DNA of 64,000 nucleotides from positions 28,501,762 to 28,565,761 of the forward strand of contig CM060175.1 in the NCBI GenBank assembly GCA_030549775.1, written 5' to 3'. The notes under the pieces are model-generated. The model was given only the letters and a program-made list of their open reading frames with translations. It was not told where the DNA came from and ran no database searches. Position numbers and translations under genes: made by a program. The first letter of the stretch is position 1, and each line of letters begins with the position of its first letter. Positions 24,421 to 36,709 of this stretch are shown in pieces. This stretch comes from Tamarix chinensis (Eukaryota; Streptophyta; Magnoliopsida; Caryophyllales; Tamaricaceae).

Positions 24421-25243
24421 TTGTTCATTCCCACAAGCAGAAGGCCGGTATGATCTGTTGTAGGTAGGAGATATTTACTTTGATGCTATCGATGTCTACG
24501 GGACATTAGGAGGGGCAGTCTGATAGCTGGGCTGAATCGATTTTCTAGAGAGACGTGGCCGTTATCTTTTTAATTTATGACTCATGTTATTTTTATTATG
24601 TTTAAGTTGCAGAAACAAGTTTATCAATGTTGTTTAATTATTATTTGAAAAATAATAGTTGGCATTTCAAATTATGTAAGACTTGTGCATGCTGTGATTT
24701 TGGTTTTTATAAATTTGAATTTGTAGGGTATTACTGATAATGTTTTCTTAGCCTTAGCACTTGGTACCGGAATGGTAGAAGTAAACTGGTCTGGTACTAA
24801 GTGTGGCGGTAACATCCCCAGAATTTACAGTTTTAATTTATGAGTATTGTTTTTAAAAAAAATGTGTAAATTTTGGGGTGTTACAATTATACATATAATG
24901 ATATACAATTACAAGTTACAGGACATTACAAGTTCACATAAAATATCAAAGCTAAACAAGAGCCTAATCATGCAACACATGTAATAATCATATAATTAAG
25001 CAGTTTTGTCTTCTATGCAACTTTGTAATCCTTGTCTTGTCATTGTCTTATACACTAAATATCTTTGGTGAATTCTTCTTCTTACAAACATATATGATGC
25101 CTGCAAGAATCACTTTATAAAATATTAGTAGCACTAGGGTTAGAATTAAGATTTTCAAGAACAATTGACACTATTTTGAAGTATGTTAATAGTTGACATT
25201 TAATAATAGAAGAGTGAGAATGAGATGCTCCGACATCATAAAA

Positions 25244-25520
25244 TTTATTAATTATATTAACTAATATATATTAGCTTTTAAAAAATTTATATAATTAATT
25301 TTAAATTTCTAATATTTGATTATATATTATAGTTAATTTTTGTCTCCTTATTAATTCTATTAACAGATACATATTAACTTCTTGGTAATTTTAATCATAA
25401 ATAGTTAATATTAACTTACTAATATTTGATCATGTATTTTATTTTTCAATCCTTCAATATGTGATATCCATATTAAGTCCTTTAATGCAATCAAGATAGA
25501 TATTAAGTTATTTTCTTAAC
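25244..25520. repeat. AT-rich tandem array (right part)
   Basis: Two further units of the 165-bp array are visible, at about 25300 and 25415 ('cttactaatatttgatcatg', 'atccatattaagtcctttaa'). This continues 17640-18573 across the F insertion. Confidence 0.75.
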
Positions 25521-27240
25521 TTATTAAATCTATTAACTAAAAGTGTTATCATCACTATCCATACAAACATACTAACAACATCAAAAAACATATCACCATT
25601 TATTTAATAACAAATCAAAACCTAAAATTAACATATGACACATCATCAAAATCATATGTGATCAACATAACTTCAAACATATCAAAAAAATTCCATATTA
25701 ATATATTATCTACATGAGAAAGAAAAATTAACCAAAATATGTCCATATTAATATAAAATATCCACACAAATAATCACCAATGTCTAAATTGATAAACTTT
25801 GATCCACAAATTTTTATATTATATATATTATTAACAAAAATAAAAAATTTATAAAAACATAAAATTAAATTAATTTAAATACTAACATAGGTTAAACAAT
25901 AATTACTGCAAGGAGAAAGGAAGTAAGACCCGCTATAGTAGCAGTCCATTTTTCAAAACCCTAGTATGTTCAAAATTTTATTTATTTAAGAAAAAAATAT
26001 GATTTTGAATATTTTATTGCACCTTTTATTAAATTGAAACTCTAGTTTGTTTTTAAAACATTTCATTACCATGTCTAAACATTTTCTCACAAATTCAATT
26101 CTATAATATCTTTAAGCTAGTTTTGGATATTAAACATATTCCATATCATTATAATTCTTTAAATTTTGGATTCCATTGCTTTTTCTAACAGCCTCAGGAT
26201 ATTTCAAATTTTATTCAAAGATCTTTAGAAAAAAAAAATATTTATATTCCAATTAGCTCTATTTCGACATTTTAAGCATTGAAACAACCCTTTTTAGCTA
26301 TTCAAAATAATTTAAAAAAAAACTCAGGGATTGCTATATTTTAGTATTATTGAGATCCAAAATTATTTAAAAATACTCTTTTAGTAATTTTATAATTTTT
26401 GGACTTACTTAGTTAATTTTAGACGTGTATAGATCGTTAATTTCAATTTTATTTCTTTAATCATATCCTAATTTTTTGATATTGAATCTCAACCTTCCAT
26501 GTGTCAACCTTAGCTAATCAATGGCCATGATTAGCTAAAAGGTGGTAGAATTCCATTCACATACACACACAAAATATCAAACCTTGTAAGTTACCATAAT
26601 AACCTTAATATATTTTCTAATTTACCAACTTACCTTCTTCACTCATACACTGGTCATGATCTTTCTCCTTTCATTTTTCCTCTCCTTCTCCAACAAATCC
26701 TCCTCTTTCATCCTATAATTTTTTGGCTCATGCTTCCATTTTCCACCATGGATGAAGATTAATCTTGCTTCCAAATTTTGAAGATAAGGTCATCTTTTCT
26801 TTCCTCTTTGATCCTACCTTCTTTGATTATGATTTTGTGAGCTTCTTCCTCTAATATTTTTCATGGTTTTTCTAGGTTCAGGGAGGCTTATGGAAGAGTT
26901 GGTTTGGTATTTAAATTCTTTTGGTATTTCTATAAATTGATGATGCCATATATATTATAATCATGTTTTATTTTTTATGGAATATTTGTGTGATTTAGGT
27001 GTTTTTATTTTTCTTACGTGTTTTTTGAAATTGACTGTACCATGTTGTAGCTCGTAAGTTGTAGATGATTTTTCTTATGTGACATGATTTGATTAGAGTA
27101 TATTTGGGTGATTTAATTTTTGGTTGAAATTCATAAAGGTTTATAAGGTGAACCATAACACTAAAGAAATTCAAGGGGAATATGCATTCCAACTTACATA
27201 GGATGATAATCACATGCTCTATAACCATAATACTAAGAAG
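25521..27240. other. AT-rich, LTR-like remnants, unassigned
   Basis: No coding signature is visible. A segment starting near 25925 with 'gtaagacccgctatagtag' looks like an LTR start and could extend to about 27230, but I could not find a matching end or a target duplication. The 77-codon minus frame at 26995-27228 is unrecognised. Confidence 0.35.
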
Positions 27241-27575
27241 TGAGTTTCATCAACTTATTCTCTTCATAATACATATGTAAGTTGGGAATAATGTTTATAT
27301 CCATAAAACTACACATTTTCAGTATCTTTTGAAAGGGGTTACCCAGTATCATCCTAAGATAATGTTCAAAAACATTCTTCTCAATATACATCATATTTAA
27401 GTTATGTTTAAGGGTAGTCGATGACCAATATTGGAGCTCATAAAATATACTCTTCTTCCTCTAATTCAATTCATTAAAATCTCTCTTCCTCTTCAAACAT
27501 ATTATGTCTTAATTCTTAGTTTATGGGTAATCTATAACATGATCAACTACATCAAATAATCATAAATCAACATTC
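27241..27575 (-). pseudogene. TNP2-type transposase remnant, copy 2 (3' part)
   Basis: This is a nucleotide-level relative of 11310-11640: both share the region coding the YFMSS and MHxEKN-like segments and 'gggtcgatac'-type sequence. It begins abruptly at about 27241. It is interrupted by solo LTR B2 and continues at 28928. It is non-functional. Confidence 0.7.
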
Positions 27576-27580
27576 TTTAG

Positions 27581-28922
27581 TGATACGGGAGCATTAACCA
27601 ACATTTTAAATTTTGATATCAAAACCATGCTAATTGGATAATGATCCTAATCATATTTCAAGTGATCATATTTAGGTTCAAGTTTTTTCAAGAGGGGACC
27701 TATTTTATAAATTCATATGTCAAGTCCCTAATTTATTTAATAAGTGCTCTAAATCCAAAGTCCAGGATAATTTTCTTATTTGGGTAAAATTAACATGCTA
27801 AAATAAGGTTTCATCCAAGTTGAATTTGAGTCATAAAATCCATGCATAAGATCACCAAGCCACCAAGTATTTGTTTGAGCTTCATTTCATCTTCCCCAAG
27901 CTAGGATCAAGTGTAGCACAAAGCCACAAAATTCAGCTTACACGGGCAGCCAAGAAAAAAAATTAGCTAACCAACAACTGCAGCAAGCATCACCTACGAA
28001 GACCTTCATGCGGGCCCCTTTGGGGAACTATTTGGCATAGAAATCCCAAGGAAAAGGCCCATAAAACAATCCTTAAATAGAAAGAAAACTCAAATTCAGC
28101 AATGCACATTTTCTATGGCTCATTTGCAGCCCCTTGGAATGAAAATGTATACCACCGACTACAATAGGCTTTAGATGAATTTTTACAAGCTTTTTAGAGT
28201 CACCATTGGTACATAAACATAGGTAAAGGGATATGAAGCAACAAGGACAATTTATTTGCTGACATGAGCAGAAAAGGCATTCAAATTAGGTCCTTTTTGT
28301 ACTACTATGAAAATACTCAAAAGGGTTAGGTGTACTTTAGCTTCTTACTGATGTTTTTAGCTAGTTAACTTGTGAAAATTATCTAAATCAAATTGTACAG
28401 GAATGGGAGGATGTATGATGGTTGAAATTATGTCCATACTACCCATGATGGTTGATTTCCATGGTTAAACATCAAACAAGCTAGTTAACTCCCATTTTGT
28501 CACTACTAGTTTGGCTTTAACCAAAATGGTCCTGTTTAGTTTTATGATAGTTAATATGTAACTAAATCAGACCAAAGAAGGTCATTGTGGTCCTTTTTTA
28601 ATTCAAAGGACCTAAAATTTTCTTATAAATATTAGAGTCAAATATGATAGAAATAAAATTTGGTTGCCTCGTATCTTTCCTCTCATATGGTGAGATGCAC
28701 CTTTAAACTTAATTGAAGAGTTTGATTGATTATCTTCTTCAAATATTACATCTTATATCTCAAGAGTTGAAACATTAAGTGGTAAATGTGAATATGAATT
28801 TAAGGGGTAATTAGTTCATGTTTTCCTCTTCTTCAACCTCCATTTCTATTTTTAATTTCAGCGGTAATTATCCTAATATATTGTCTTCCTAGCATGACCT
28901 AATTTGTATTTCTTATGCATCA
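27581..28922 (+). mobile_element. Solo LTR B2 (1342 bp, TSD TTTAG)
   Basis: It starts TGATACGGGAGC and ends TTATGCATCA. TTTAG flanks it at 27576-27580 and 28923-28927. The flanks rejoin into continuous TNP2 sequence when compared with copy 1 (11640-11700). A 'gttgaaacattaag' segment is shared with the other B LTRs. It has no coding content and no primer site after the end. Confidence 0.87.
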
Positions 28923-28927
28923 TTTAG

Positions 28928-29160
28928 GGAGGGATTTAATTCTTAACTTTATTATCAAATTATTTATCTTCCTCCATGGATGATGAACTACGAGAAATAA
29001 TTAATGATTAATGCACCTTATCTTACACCTCAGCCTTATAAAAGGAGTGTCATCATTATAATTTGGGTATACCTTATACCCTTGTCCAAATTACCTGAAG
29101 AGAATTACACTAGTAAGGAAAGCATTGATGATCGACAAAATTACAACACCCATTTGATGT
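28928..29160 (-). pseudogene. TNP2-type transposase remnant, copy 2 (5' part)
   Basis: It matches 11675-11756 joined to 16722-16845, that is, the target of D1 in copy 1. This paralogue therefore shows the uninterrupted D1 target site ('cttacacctcagccttataa' at about 29021). Similarity stops near 29160. Confidence 0.75.
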
Positions 29161-30032
29161 AGGAACATCCTCATTTGATGATTACAATTTTACCATTCAT
29201 TTTTACAAGTTTGAGAGCCTCAAAACGCTCCTTAATTGGAAAAATTAATCATCTAACAAAACCTAGCTATGCAATTCATGCAAGCCATACAAGCTATGCA
29301 AACTTTATCAACCCCATCCTTTGTACCATCTAAAAAGAAGGCACCAAATCCAAAAAAATTTCAAGTTCCCCCACCTTTTTACCTATTTTCCCTTAATATT
29401 TTAGCTTTAAAAATCCACCAAAAAATTCAGCCCATCTACACCCTTGGAAGCCGCACAAATCAACTAAAGCCCCCTCTCATGTTGAATGTCAAGTCATTTT
29501 TAGTACTTGGGAAGAATAATGCAATTTTGGGGAAGAATAATGTGTTAATATCTTATGGCTATGTTTTTATTTTGTTTTATTTTTTATTATTATACAATAA
29601 ATTTTTACATGGCCATGATAACTCCCAGTTTTGATTATTGTAAGTGCATGCTAATTTATATTATAAGGGAGATAGTTTTATTATCAAGATGAATCATGGA
29701 GCTAAGGATATAAAAACATAGTGGTTTTAATTATTGCAAGTTTACATTAATTTAATGTTTATGGTTATTTTTCAAAAATTAGGTGCCTTTAATTTAATAT
29801 TTGAATAAGATTCCATCTTTTATTTTATTTCAAATTTATTTGTAACTTATTTTTTAAATCATAGTTTTTTTCTTTAAGTTTCTACATTCTCTAAGTTAGT
29901 TTTTTAAATATGAACAACTAGATTTTGTTTATAATAATCTTATTGGGGTGTGTGTGTGTGGGTGTCTATATGTGTAGGTGTGTCGATGTGTATGGATTTG
30001 TGTATTTATATATTGATACGATGTTCATATTA
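29161..30032. other. AT-rich unassigned stretch
   Basis: It contains a 121-codon plus-strand frame (29269-29634) with a Met/Gln/Ala-rich start and a hydrophobic tail that I do not recognise; base composition argues against a gene. Sequence at 29640-29770 is repeated at 30697-30820. A short TG-rich run lies at 29945-30000. Confidence 0.35.
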
Positions 30033-30689
30033 TGATGTATATGCTAAACAAGCTGGCACATACTTAATGAAAGATGATAGATTATGGGATAATTGACCAC
30101 CGAAAGTTAAAATGGAGAAAAAAGATGAGGAGTATGATAATATTTGATCTAAGGTAGCCAGAGACCAAACACTCACAGCTTTTGCTCAAGGTTTCAACAC
30201 TTGAGATAAGAGTTATGAGATTTTTCACTCAAAACAAAGTTTTCACTCAACTTTATACAGGGGGACATAAGGAGTTTGAAAATATGATTTGTAATTCAAA
30301 GGAGTAGTGTGTTGCATTGTGTTGAAGCTACCTATATTTATATTGGCATCCATGGTTACAAAAAGTACATTATACTCTTTCCCCCTTATCTATCTAGTTA
30401 CATGCCAACCATTCTGTACTATCTAGTTACCTAATACAAGTTAACAACTAGTTTGATGAGAACTAAAATGAGGTGTTGCAGCCTATGTGTGGTATTTTGA
30501 CAACCATACCACAATATGGAACCCCATACATGCTGAAAAGGTAGGTAATAAATTAAAGTACAAATAACTTAATCACCTAACATAGCTAATCAATCATCTC
30601 CCATTCTTAGTCAATTAAAATAATCTAATTTGTTAACTTAGCTGACTTTCTTCACCTACTCCACCATCTACTTATCCTCCTTTTTAATA
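30033..30689 (-). mobile_element. LTR A1, 5'-truncated
   Basis: It matches LTR A2 (52874-53808) in the same orientation from 'tgctaaacaagctggcacat' through the 'ccatctacttatcctcc' segment, then stops about 0.3 kb short of the family's 5' terminus. The diagnostic TATA-side text 'gatgaggagtatgataatat' is shared. No internal region adjoins. Confidence 0.8.
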
Positions 30690-31089
30690 TTATTATAAGT
30701 GTATATTGATTTATATTCTAAGGTAGATAGTTTTACTATTAGGATGAATCATGTAGTTAGGGATATAAACTTTGTATGGTTTTAGTTATTGTAAGTATAC
30801 ATTAATTAGTTTATGTTTATAATTTAAAAATGAGATAGTTTTAATATTAGTATAAAATCATTCTCTATGAGATATGAATATATATTGAATTATTTGGAGC
30901 TACTTAGGAAAAATAGGTATCCAACATAATTACTTATTTTAGTAATTTTTAAACTATTTTGTTTTTAAATTAGTAATTATCATGGATAACTATTTTCATA
31001 AGTAGCTACAAACATTAGCTATATTGTTTCACATAGCAACTTGGTTTTGATTGGTTGTTATTTTTACTATTGTTGTTGTTGTATTGTAC
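30690..31089. other. AT-rich unassigned stretch with a direct repeat
   Basis: 30697-30820 is an imperfect direct repeat of 29640-29770 ('gatagtttta', 'gatgaatcatg'), so similar sequence lies on both sides of LTR A1. Nothing else is recognised. Confidence 0.45.
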
Positions 31090-32237
31090 TATACTCTACT
31101 TGGATGTGGCCTTAGAGATGGGCATTTAGGATTTCAACATTATCCTTTAGATGGATATGTTGGGGAGGTACAAGGTAGTAATAGATTGTTTAGAGGAGCG
31201 CGTCGTGTTGTAGGAACCTCAGGGTGCTAGGGTTTCCTACTAGAGATGTAAGATTAGACCTATAATAAAGGTTATATCTGCCTATACGTTGTATTCTTTG
31301 GTGCATAGAGGATAACCTATATATTTGTGTGAGGTTTAAGAACTGAACAAGGACATGTCAGAATCGAAGGATATTTTGGTTCCTCGAGAGTTTCCAAGTG
31401 TATTTTCTTAGGGGATCCCAATCATGCCTTATGTACATGAGATAGACTTCACCATTGAGTTAGTACCAGGGACCGAGCCTATTTTTAGAGGTGCCTTACC
31501 GGTTGACACTAGTAGAGTTGAGGGAGCTGAAGGTCTAGTTGGAAGACTTGTTGGCTCATGGGTACATGCGCTCGAGTGTGTTTGTATGGGGAGCACTAGT
31601 TATATTTTTAAAGAATAAAGATGGGTTCCTTCATCTATTCATCAATTATCAATGTTTGAACTAGCTAATAGTGAAAAATCATTATCTGCTTCAGAGGATT
31701 GATGAGCTATTTGACCAACTTTGGGTTGCTTTGATCTTCTCAAAGATTGACTTAAGGTAAGGGTATCACCAATTGCACATTACCAAGGAAAATATCATGA
31801 AGATTCCCTTTAGGATACAGTATAGGAACTACAGGTTTACAATGATACCTTTTCGGCTCACCAATTCGCTCGCCGTCTTTATGGACTTGATGATGAGGAT
31901 TTTTTTACTATTCTTGGATTAGTTTGTCGTGGTCTTCATAAACTATATTTTGGTTTATTTTTGGAGTAGAGAAGAGCATAAGTAGCACATGCTTATGATA
32001 TTGTCACTCCTTGGAGAGCACAAGTTGCATGAAAATCTCTCTATGTGAGAGATTTTGCATTGGGAGGTTGCATTTTGGGGTCACATGGTGTCATCAGAAG
32101 GAGTTTGTTGTGGATCTTGTGATGAGTGATTGAGTGTAAAGCACCTACTAGAATCCCCAAGCTACGCAGTTTTCTAGGTTTAGCTGAGTACTACATATGC
32201 TTTATTCAGGACTTCTCGAAGGTCGCTCCTTCATTAA
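31090..32237 (+). pseudogene. Ty3/gypsy pol remnant: protease end and reverse transcriptase
   Basis: Frames with many stops give LGFQHYPLDG (protease-RT spacer), then FPSVFS near 31390, then HEIDFTIELVPGTEPI (31424 onward), the hallmark start of gypsy RT. After it come the SASEDRI, KIDLR-like, YQL-like and LRSFLGLAEYY segments ending at FSKVAPSL (32237). The element is interrupted here by D3 and resumes at 38943 with RNase H. RT copies element RNA into DNA; this copy is dead. The left boundary near 31090 is where similarity ends. Confidence 0.85.
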
Positions 32238-32287
32238 TGATACCCCAAAATTCACTATTTTTTTATAAAAAAATGGAAGAACTTAAA

Positions 32288-33511
32288 TGATACGGACCGC
32301 ACTTCATCAACTACTCCTCTCTTTTTACTTTTTGGTAATCGTTTCTTGTGTTCTCCTCACTCATATAATTCCACGTTTTCCATCTTCAGGGTAAGTTGGG
32401 ATCCAAAGCCAGATTGAGGAGTGGAGGCAACAAGCGTGGGCGGAAGCACTTTTGAACTATGTTTTTTAATTAATTAAGCTTGAATGTGTAATATGTGTAA
32501 TCATGAACATTAATATTTTTGTAGGGTGTGTGTGTGTAGTGGCCGATGATGATTTTACCCTAATTTTTGGAAATCCCATTGATAGCCTCGGGTTAGGCGG
32601 AGTTGGTTGTCAATAGCCGCCCCCGAGCCTAAATGAGTATGGGTAACTTAGTCCTTATTTTCCTATTTGCATTGGATTTAGGATCGGTATTATCCCGTTA
32701 TAATCTCCTCTTGAATCTAATGGAAATAGGAGAATTGTGCTAACCTCCTTTTAATGCTAAGTTGGACTGAACCAAAACATGAGCCCATGCCCAATTTTTG
32801 ACCCAGTCGGCGGGTGACTCCTCGAGCCCTAGTTACCCACCTATTTAAACTCTCTTCTTCCTCGGGGAGCGCCGATCACCTTTTTTCCTTTTGTTCCTTT
32901 CCCGGTGGCTCGACCGTTGCTGGTCACCATCGACGCACGTCCACCTTTGCCTGCCCCGGATCTTGTCCCTGACACCAAATCTGAGGCCTTAGGTCAACCA
33001 TTTTCTCACCCTTGCCCTCTCTCCCTTTTTTTCGGTGTTCGATTCCCGTCATATATAACAAGCGGGGTTTGCTTGTAAAGGTCAGAGGTTTTTGGAATGA
33101 AATTTCTTGGGTTTTCTTGTTAAACTCGCGCACAAATCCGTTGAAGTATCAACGTCTGGCTCGGAGATTACTTCGGTTGAGGGGGAAACGAGTACGTTCC
33201 CGACCCCCGTTTAACGGATCGAGTACGATCCGGCTAGTCGGGTTCGTTTCATCTGGTATTAGAGCTATCCTCAGTCAAACCTCCCTGTAGTCTTGCGTGC
33301 CGACCGCCGACAGAGGCAGCACGAGGACATGCAGTCTAAAGGGGGTGGGTGATGTGGTATTCCCACATCGGTTACTGAGGGAATCTTTGGGAAGTTTATA
33401 TAGGGGAGTCAGTCCTCACCTCTTGAGCTAGCTTTTGGGTGGAGTTAGGGCTCTTCCCAGAGGAGTACCCCTGGGGCCCTCTAGGGGAGTACCGCCTTTG
33501 GGTCCGTATCA
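32288..33511. mobile_element. Element H (1224 bp, 11-bp terminal inverted repeat, TSD TTAAA)
   Basis: The termini TGATACGGACC and GGTCCGTATCA are perfect inverted complements, flanked by TTAAA at 32283-32287 and 33512-33516. It inserted into D3. The TG...CA ends and 5-bp duplication fit a solo LTR. Inside, however, TGGTATTAGAGC (33254-33265) looks like a Met-tRNA primer site, and a G-rich tract followed by TGATGTGGTATTCCC at 33350 looks like a polypurine tract and a second LTR start. No protein is recognised. It may be a rearranged miniature LTR retroelement. Confidence 0.7.
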
Positions 33512-34220
33512 TTAAATTAAACCCCGTGAATTATGGGGATGTTACTACCACACTTAGTACCAGACTAGTTCTCTATGACCGTTCCAGTACCAAGTGCTAA
33601 GGCTAAAAAGATTAACATTAAACTTAAATTAAGAGTTCATGAAAGCACTAGAAAGATCATAATATCAAAAATTAGAGTACGCATGAAGGTTTACAACCAA
33701 TAGAGTAAAATCAATCATAAGATAGAAATCAGAATACAAAGTCAAAATTCCTCGAAGGGAATAATCTTACAATCGATAAAAGGTTTATTTAAAATACTCA
33801 ATACAAGGAATCAAAAAGGATAAATCCGAAACAAAAGAAATAACACACGGACATAAATCGCATAAAGAATGAATATGGCCATGACACTCTCGAACTTGAG
33901 CAAACCACAACCTCAACACTCAGCCCCACCTGATGTCTCGCTCACCTACACAAAGTCAGAAGGCCCTTCTACTCGCGAGAATGACAACCATGAAAAGGGT
34001 GATTAGTAAGCTATGTACTAAGCAAGGTAACAGTGCATTAAGGCCAACATACAAAATTCAGACAAAGGAGCATAAAGCCTAACATAATAGCACAAAGATA
34101 AATGAATGCTCAGGTGAAAATGCCAAGATCCAATATAGTCCAGATTAATTACTTCATCAATCCTTTATCGAATTATTTTTCACACCATGCTCTTTATCAA
34201 GTCCATACAACTATGAGAAC

Positions 34221-34500
34221 CCCACTGTTTTAGCTGGTGGATCGGTCACTTAGGGTACATGCCCTACCACTATTATATGCCGGTGGATCGGTCTAGCCCC
34301 TTTCTTGTATGGTGTTCCACTCTAAGTAATTAATGTATTTCCCATATATTAGCAAAATGTGGGGTTTGGTTTATTGAGCTTGAGACCCCCCACTATTTTA
34401 GCCGGTGGAGCGGTCGCCTAGGGTAACATAACCTACCACTATTATACGCCGGTGGATTGGTCTCCAGGATACCACATTTATTATGCCAGTGGATTGGTCT
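34221..34500 (-). repeat. Paired hairpin-motif blocks in D3
   Basis: Blocks at about 34221-34295 (two clear units) and 34388-34500 (three units) carry CCGGTGGATCGGTC next to 'cactattat'. Some units are shortened compared with D4. Confidence 0.8.
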
Positions 34501-34899
34501 GGGCCCAGCTCAATATCTTCCACTTTATATGATTAATATTTAAGTATCTTATTGAGAAGCTTTCACCCTAAGCATGCATGAATCACTCGCTTTACACTTA
34601 TCCTCCAACGGACTATTTCCACATCATCAAAATCATGTACCTCCTAACTTGCCCCAACATCCTTTCCTCCATATCCTATCTCACAATAGAAGTCCAACTC
34701 CTAAGTATATGGGTCGAGGCCCACTATGTTACACTTCCAAATCCACTCCACATCTCACTCTAGGGTTTTATCCCAAAACCCTAATTAAGTCCTAAGTGGC
34801 CCATCCTACTCCACCTGACACAACCCAAATCATTTTAACACTCCACACACCACAACCTATAGATTCCATATTCATCATCATACTTTATTCACCAAGTAC

Positions 34900-35840
34900 A
34901 CACATGTTACCACTGAACCCTATTTAACCATATCAAAACCTTAGTTAACCACTCCAACCCTAGTTAACCACAACAACCCATAATTAGCCACTCCAAACCC
35001 TAGTTAATCACAACAAACCATTATTAGCCACTCTAAACCCTAGTTAATCACAACAAACCATAGTTAATCACTCCAAACCCTAACTCAGTCTCCTACATAC
35101 CCTTATATTTCTCCACATATTATTTTTCATCCAATGTGTTCAAACATCCAAACAACACTTACAGAAGCCTCACACCCCAAATCCACTTTTCATACGTAAA
35201 TTTCATGCCCATGCAGACTTTACACATCCCATGCAACCATTCGAATCCTTCATGCAAAACCCTAAAAATCTCACGTGAAACCCTAGATTCAAACATACAA
35301 ACCCTAGATCCATCCATGCAAAATCCTAGATTAGATTCCTACATATAACACCATAAAATCCGCCATATAAAACCCTAAGTTCATCCATATCAAGCCCTAG
35401 TTTAGATTCTCCCATGCCACACCATAAAATCTACCATGAAAAACCCTAAAACCATACATATCAAACCCTAGTTTAGATTCTCCCATGCAACACCATAGAT
35501 TAAATTCTCCCATACAAAACTATAGATTAGATTCTCCCATATAAAACCATAAGTTAGATTCTCCCATACAAAATCATAGATTAGATTATCCTATATAAAA
35601 CCATAAATTAGATTCTCCCATATAAAACCATAAATTAGATTCTCCCACACAAAACCATAAATTAGATTCTTCCATACAAAACTATAGACTAGATTCTCCC
35701 ATATAAAACTATAAATTATATTTTCCTATATAAAACCACAAATTAGATTCTCCCATACAAACCATAGATTAAATTCTCTCACATAAAACCATGCAAAACC
35801 ATAAATTAGCTTCTCCCATGCACAACCATAGATTATCCCA
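34900..35840. repeat. Minisatellites in D3: 'accctagttaacca' then 'attagattctccca'
   Basis: The first zone (about 34915-35090) repeats 'aaccctagttaaccac'. The second (about 35400-35835) repeats a 28-32 bp unit, 'ataaattagattctcccata', some 14 times. This is the D2 minisatellite position but with a different unit. Confidence 0.88.
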
Positions 35841-36439
35841 CTCTTTTATTTTATTTAAAATCCCCATTTTATTCTTCCACTCATAGATCATTAAAATACT
35901 TAAGTCATCTTACATCCCTTGGTCAACTTCTTTCCTTATCCTCCTTTTTCATCCTTTGCCCCACACAAAACACACTAACATCCTCACATGAATGTCTTAC
36001 AGGGTCACAACACATTACATGACATACCATAATATTTCATCACATACACCTAGTTCACATGCCATGTAAATACACAAAAACATACTTCAACTCCATGTCA
36101 TACCGCATATGAAATAATAATAATAATAAGCATAGAATACATAGCATACGAAGCATATAATGCACATAAGCACACATAAGGCCTTAGTAACACCCTTACC
36201 TAAAACGACATCGGTCTTAGAGCACGCTCCTACGCCTCCTTAGGGCTTTGACTGGTCTCACCTATATGAGGGAATAACTAAAATTAGATTCCCTCTTACA
36301 AAAAATACTATTAAATACTAACTTATTCTAAGACCAGGCTTTCGATAAAATAATAACATTTTAATAATAATAACCATTAACTAATTACTAAATTTGGTTA
36401 AAAATATAAGAATTAATAGTAATATTATAAAAGTTGATA

Positions 36440-36675
36440 ATATAAGGTTGAAGATTTTACCCTAATAATAATTATATTATTATTAAAATAATAATAGTAA
36501 AGATACTAAAAATAATATAAATGATAACATTAATAATAATAGTAGTAGTAGTAGTAGTAGTAGTAGTAACAATAATAATAAAAATGGCATTAATCAAAAA
36601 TAAAGTAAAATAAGGGCTTTGGCCCCTTTACCAAAATAATACTAATAATAACATTAGTAAAACAAATAAAAAAAT

Positions 36676-36709
<34 letters not shown>

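Larger units (their letters stand above)
20639..24885 (+). mobile_element. Solo LTR, family D copy 2 (4247 bp, TSD ATTAT)
   Basis: It starts TGAAATGCCTCG, ends GGGGTGTTACA, and has a perfect ATTAT duplication at 20634-20638 and 24886-24890. It keeps the same order as D1: CT-rich zone 21060-22200, TATA at 21730, ATT repeats 22380-22760, a G-rich minisatellite 23205-23760, paired hairpin blocks 23841-24182 and a stem-loop at 24384. The 92- and 116-codon frames at 21059-21515 lie in the CT-rich zone and are low-complexity Phe/Ser/Pro strings, not genes. Confidence 0.87.
18579..25238. mobile_element. LTR-type element F with nested G and D2 (TSD TAAAA)
   Basis: Termini TGATGT and ACATCA are inverted complements, flanked by TAAAA at 18574-18578 and 25239-25243. 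Removing G (19020-20475) and D2 (20639-24885) leaves roughly 0.95 kb with no coding region, consistent with a solo LTR. Orientation is not determined. The duplication shows F inserted into the tandem array before G and D2 entered F. Confidence 0.8.

Noticed and set aside
29269..29634. 121-codon frame as a host gene
   Set aside because: No recognisable domain or splice context; the surrounding sequence is transposon debris.
33350..33511. A separate short LTR starting TGATGTGGTATTCCC
   Set aside because: Not called separately because the outer 11-bp inverted ends and TTAAA duplication define 32288-33511 as the inserted unit; the oddity is kept as a finding.
35400..35840. CRISPR-like regular repeats
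   Set aside because: Repeats are contiguous and imperfect with no unique spacers; this is a plant LTR minisatellite.
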